Shown piece after piece: positions 5,694-7,283 of a DNA stretch of 7,283 nucleotides (the stretch's first letter is position 1; every line of letters begins with the position of its first letter). Origin of the DNA: an uncultured Collinsella sp. (lineage in GTDB: Bacteria; Actinomycetota; Coriobacteriia; Coriobacteriales; Coriobacteriaceae); contig CAADSV010000224.1 in NCBI GenBank assembly GCA_900751665.1, positions 1-7,283 on the forward strand. Reading direction: 5' to 3'. The notes under the pieces are model-generated. The model had not been told where the DNA came from. It did not search any database and saw only the letters and a list, made by a program, of their open reading frames with translations. The position numbers and the translations under genes were made by a program.

Positions 5694-6308
5694 ATGAAAC
5701 TCGGTTGCGTCATTATGGCCTCGGGCGAGGGCAAGCGGTTTGGCTCTAACAAGATGCTTGCCGATATCTATGGCGAGCCGCTGATTGCCCGGACCATCGA
5801 TTCGGTTCCCCGGGGCTTTGACGTCGTGGTTTCGACGCGTTGGCCCGAGGTCGCTCAGATTTGCGAGGACAAGCATTGCCCGTGCGTGCTGCACGATGGC
5901 GAGCTGCGCAGCGAAAGCGTCCGTGCGGGCCTTTCGTGGGGAGTCGAACGCAACTGGAAAGGTTGCCTCTTTTTGCCGGGTGACCAGCCGCTTGTGAGCG
6001 CGGACTCTTTTGAGGCCATGGTTCGCGCGTTTGACGAGCGTGGCCGCAAACATCCGGTGCGCTTGGCGTGCAACGGTGAGCCTTCGAGCCCGGCGCTCTT
6101 TCCGGCGGAACTGTTCGATGCACTTATGTGTCTTGAGGGCAAGGACGGCGGCGGTTCGATCCTCAAGGGCCGTACCGACGTGGTACTGGTCGAAGCGCGT
6201 GCCTACGAGCTGTGGGACGTCGATACCGCCAAGGGACAGCGACGCATAGCGGAGCATATCGCGGCCTGCTCGTATTTTGATCGCGTGGCCAACTGTATGA
6301 ATCAATAA
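5694..6308 (+). CDS. mocA: MocA-like molybdopterin cytidylyltransferase
   Basis: This 204-residue protein has the nucleotidyltransferase fold of MocA/MobA. MocA joins CTP to molybdopterin to make the molybdopterin cytosine dinucleotide cofactor used by xanthine dehydrogenase-family enzymes. The N-terminal nucleotide loop is M-A-S-G-E-G-K-R-F-G-S-N-K-M-L (8-22), a variant of the usual L-A-A-G-x-S-x-R-M-G. G-D-Q-P-L-V (96-101) is the metal/substrate signature. S-S-P-A-L-F-P (131-137) and D-V-D-T-A-K (175-180) complete the pattern. Length is close to E. coli MocA (about 190). The start is set by AGGGGAGG at 5677-5684. The stop overlaps the Shine-Dalgarno of the next gene, so the two are co-translated. 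CTP specificity is inferred from family and context; a MobA-like GTP enzyme is less likely. Codon use is less C-biased than in ygeY or ygeW, suggesting lower expression. Confidence 0.85.
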   Translation: MKLGCVIMASGEGKRFGSNKMLADIYGEPLIARTIDSVPRGFDVVVSTRWPEVAQICEDKHCPCVLHDGELRSESVRAGLSWGVERNWKGCLFLPGDQPLVSADSFEAMVRAFDERGRKHPVRLACNGEPSSPALFPAELFDALMCLEGKDGGGSILKGRTDVVLVEARAYELWDVDTAKGQRRIAEHIAACSYFDRVANCMNQ

Positions 6309-6316
6309 GGAGCAAC

Positions 6317-7283
6317 ATGATCATCATCAAAAACGGCGCGCTCGTGACGCCCCAGGGGCTTCGCCGCGCCGATCTTGCCATGGAGGGCGAAAAGATTGTG
6401 CGGATTGCCGCGGCAATCGAGCCGGCCGAGGGCGATACCGTCCAGGACGCTACCGACTGCTGGGTGTTCCCCGGCTTTATCGACGGCCACACGCACATGC
6501 AGTGCTGGACCGGCATGGATTGGACGGCCGATAGCTTTGAGACCGGTACGCGTGCGGCTGCCTGCGGCGGCACGACGACCATTGTGGACTACGCGACGGC
6601 CGATCGCGGTGTGACCATGCCCGATGCCTTGGCCGAGTGGCATCATCGCGCCGACGGCACCTGCACGGCCAACTACGCCTTTCATATGGCACTCGCCGAG
6701 TGGAATGAGCGCAACCGCGCCGATCTTTCGGCCATGCGCGAGGCGGGCGTATCGTCGTTTAAGACATACTTTGCCTACGACCACCTGCGCTTGGACGATG
6801 CCGAGACACTCAAGGTACTGGAGGAGCTCAAGCGCCTGGGCGGTATCCTGTGCGTACATTGCGAGAACGGCACGTTGGTCAACGCGCTGCAGAAGCGTGT
6901 GTACGAGCAGGGGATCCATGGGCCCGAGGGTCATGCGCTCAGCCGTCCGGACGTATGCGAGGCTGAGGCCGTGAGCCGCCTGCTGTATCTGGCACACCTG
7001 GCCGGGGACGCTCCGGTCAACGTGGTGCACCTTTCGACCAAGCTGGGACTCGAGGCCATTCGCGCTGCCAAAGCGCGCGGGCAGAAGAATATCTATGTCG
7101 AGACCTGCCCTCAGTATCTGATGCTCGACGATACGTGCTACTTGGAGCAGGGCGAGGACGGCTTTGCGGGTGCCAAGTATGTGATGAGTCCGCCGCTGCG
7201 CCATGCCGGCGACCGTGCGGCCCTGCGCGAGGCGCTTGTGGCCGGCGAGATCGATACGATTGCGACCGACCACTGCAGCTTTA
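6317..7283 (+). CDS. hyuA: Dihydropyrimidinase/hydantoinase-family cyclic amidohydrolase (3' end missing)
   Basis: The first 322 residues of a metal-dependent cyclic amidohydrolase are present; the frame is open to the right edge, and family members are usually about 450-480 residues. The start is an ATG eight bases after the mocA stop. Its Shine-Dalgarno AAGGAG (6307-6312) overlaps that stop, with a short spacer of four bases. The full active-site set is visible: H58 and H60 (D-G-H-T-H), the lysine to be carboxylated K149 (S-S-F-K-T-Y-F), H181 (V-H-C-E-N-G), H238 (V-V-H-L-S-T) and D318 (A-T-D-H-C). It should open a hydantoin or dihydropyrimidine ring to an N-carbamoyl product in the cytoplasm. 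E. coli HyuA/YgeZ, a phenylhydantoinase from the same cluster, is the closest named match by context. Allantoinase or dihydroorotase are less likely given the neighbours, but substrate is not proven. Confidence 0.88.
   Translation, partial: MIIIKNGALVTPQGLRRADLAMEGEKIVRIAAAIEPAEGDTVQDATDCWVFPGFIDGHTHMQCWTGMDWTADSFETGTRAAACGGTTTIVDYATADRGVTMPDALAEWHHRADGTCTANYAFHMALAEWNERNRADLSAMREAGVSSFKTYFAYDHLRLDDAETLKVLEELKRLGGILCVHCENGTLVNALQKRVYEQGIHGPEGHALSRPDVCEAEAVSRLLYLAHLAGDAPVNVVHLSTKLGLEAIRAAKARGQKNIYVETCPQYLMLDDTCYLEQGEDGFAGAKYVMSPPLRHAGDRAALREALVAGEIDTIATDHCSF

Noticed and set aside
4548..6305. Open frame of 585 codons on the minus strand opposite arcC and mocA
   Set aside because: It runs across two real genes and a hairpin and has no recognisable domain; long antisense frames are common in GC-rich DNA.

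Overview
The window is GC-rich DNA with strongly C/G-ending codon use, good Shine-Dalgarno sites and tightly packed genes. This fits an anaerobic gut actinobacterium of the Coriobacteriia. Collinsella or a close relative is my best guess; it rests on protein and codon 'feel', not on a marker gene. No RNA gene, insertion sequence, CRISPR array or phage-like gene is visible.

Layout: bases 1-195 (minus strand) hold the start of a YheO-like PAS-domain transcription regulator that runs off the left edge. A divergent intergenic region (196-472) follows, with two similar palindromes whose centres are 51 bp apart and which are good operator candidates. All remaining genes point rightward: dpaL/ygeX (diaminopropionate ammonia-lyase, 473-1687), ygeY (M20-family hydrolase, 1762-3147), ygeW (knotted carbamoyltransferase, 3349-4551), arcC/yqeA (carbamate kinase, 4566-5516), mocA/ygfJ-like (molybdopterin nucleotidyltransferase, 5694-6308) and hyuA/ygeZ-like (dihydropyrimidinase/hydantoinase, 6317 to beyond the right edge). 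Hairpins lie after dpaL, ygeY and arcC, and a promoter-like sequence precedes ygeW. The region may therefore be read as more than one transcription unit.

Together the genes match the set that in E. coli clusters with xanthine dehydrogenase-like genes (ygeW-ygeX-ygeY-hyuA-yqeA-...-mocA) and that has been linked in gut bacteria to anaerobic breakdown of uric acid and other purines. The inferred logic is as follows. A cyclic amidohydrolase (HyuA) opens a hydantoin/dihydropyrimidine-like ring. The M20 hydrolase (YgeY) trims an amide or ureido intermediate. YgeW moves a carbamoyl group onto phosphate, and carbamate kinase uses the carbamoyl phosphate to make ATP, CO2 and ammonia. DpaL splits the remaining 2,3-diaminopropionate into pyruvate and two ammonia. 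MocA would supply the molybdopterin cytosine dinucleotide cofactor to a xanthine dehydrogenase-family enzyme expected outside the window. The enzyme families are well supported by motifs; the exact intermediates and reaction order are inference. The system is not wholly new, but the regulator/operator pair, the gene order and the intergenic structures are worth checking.
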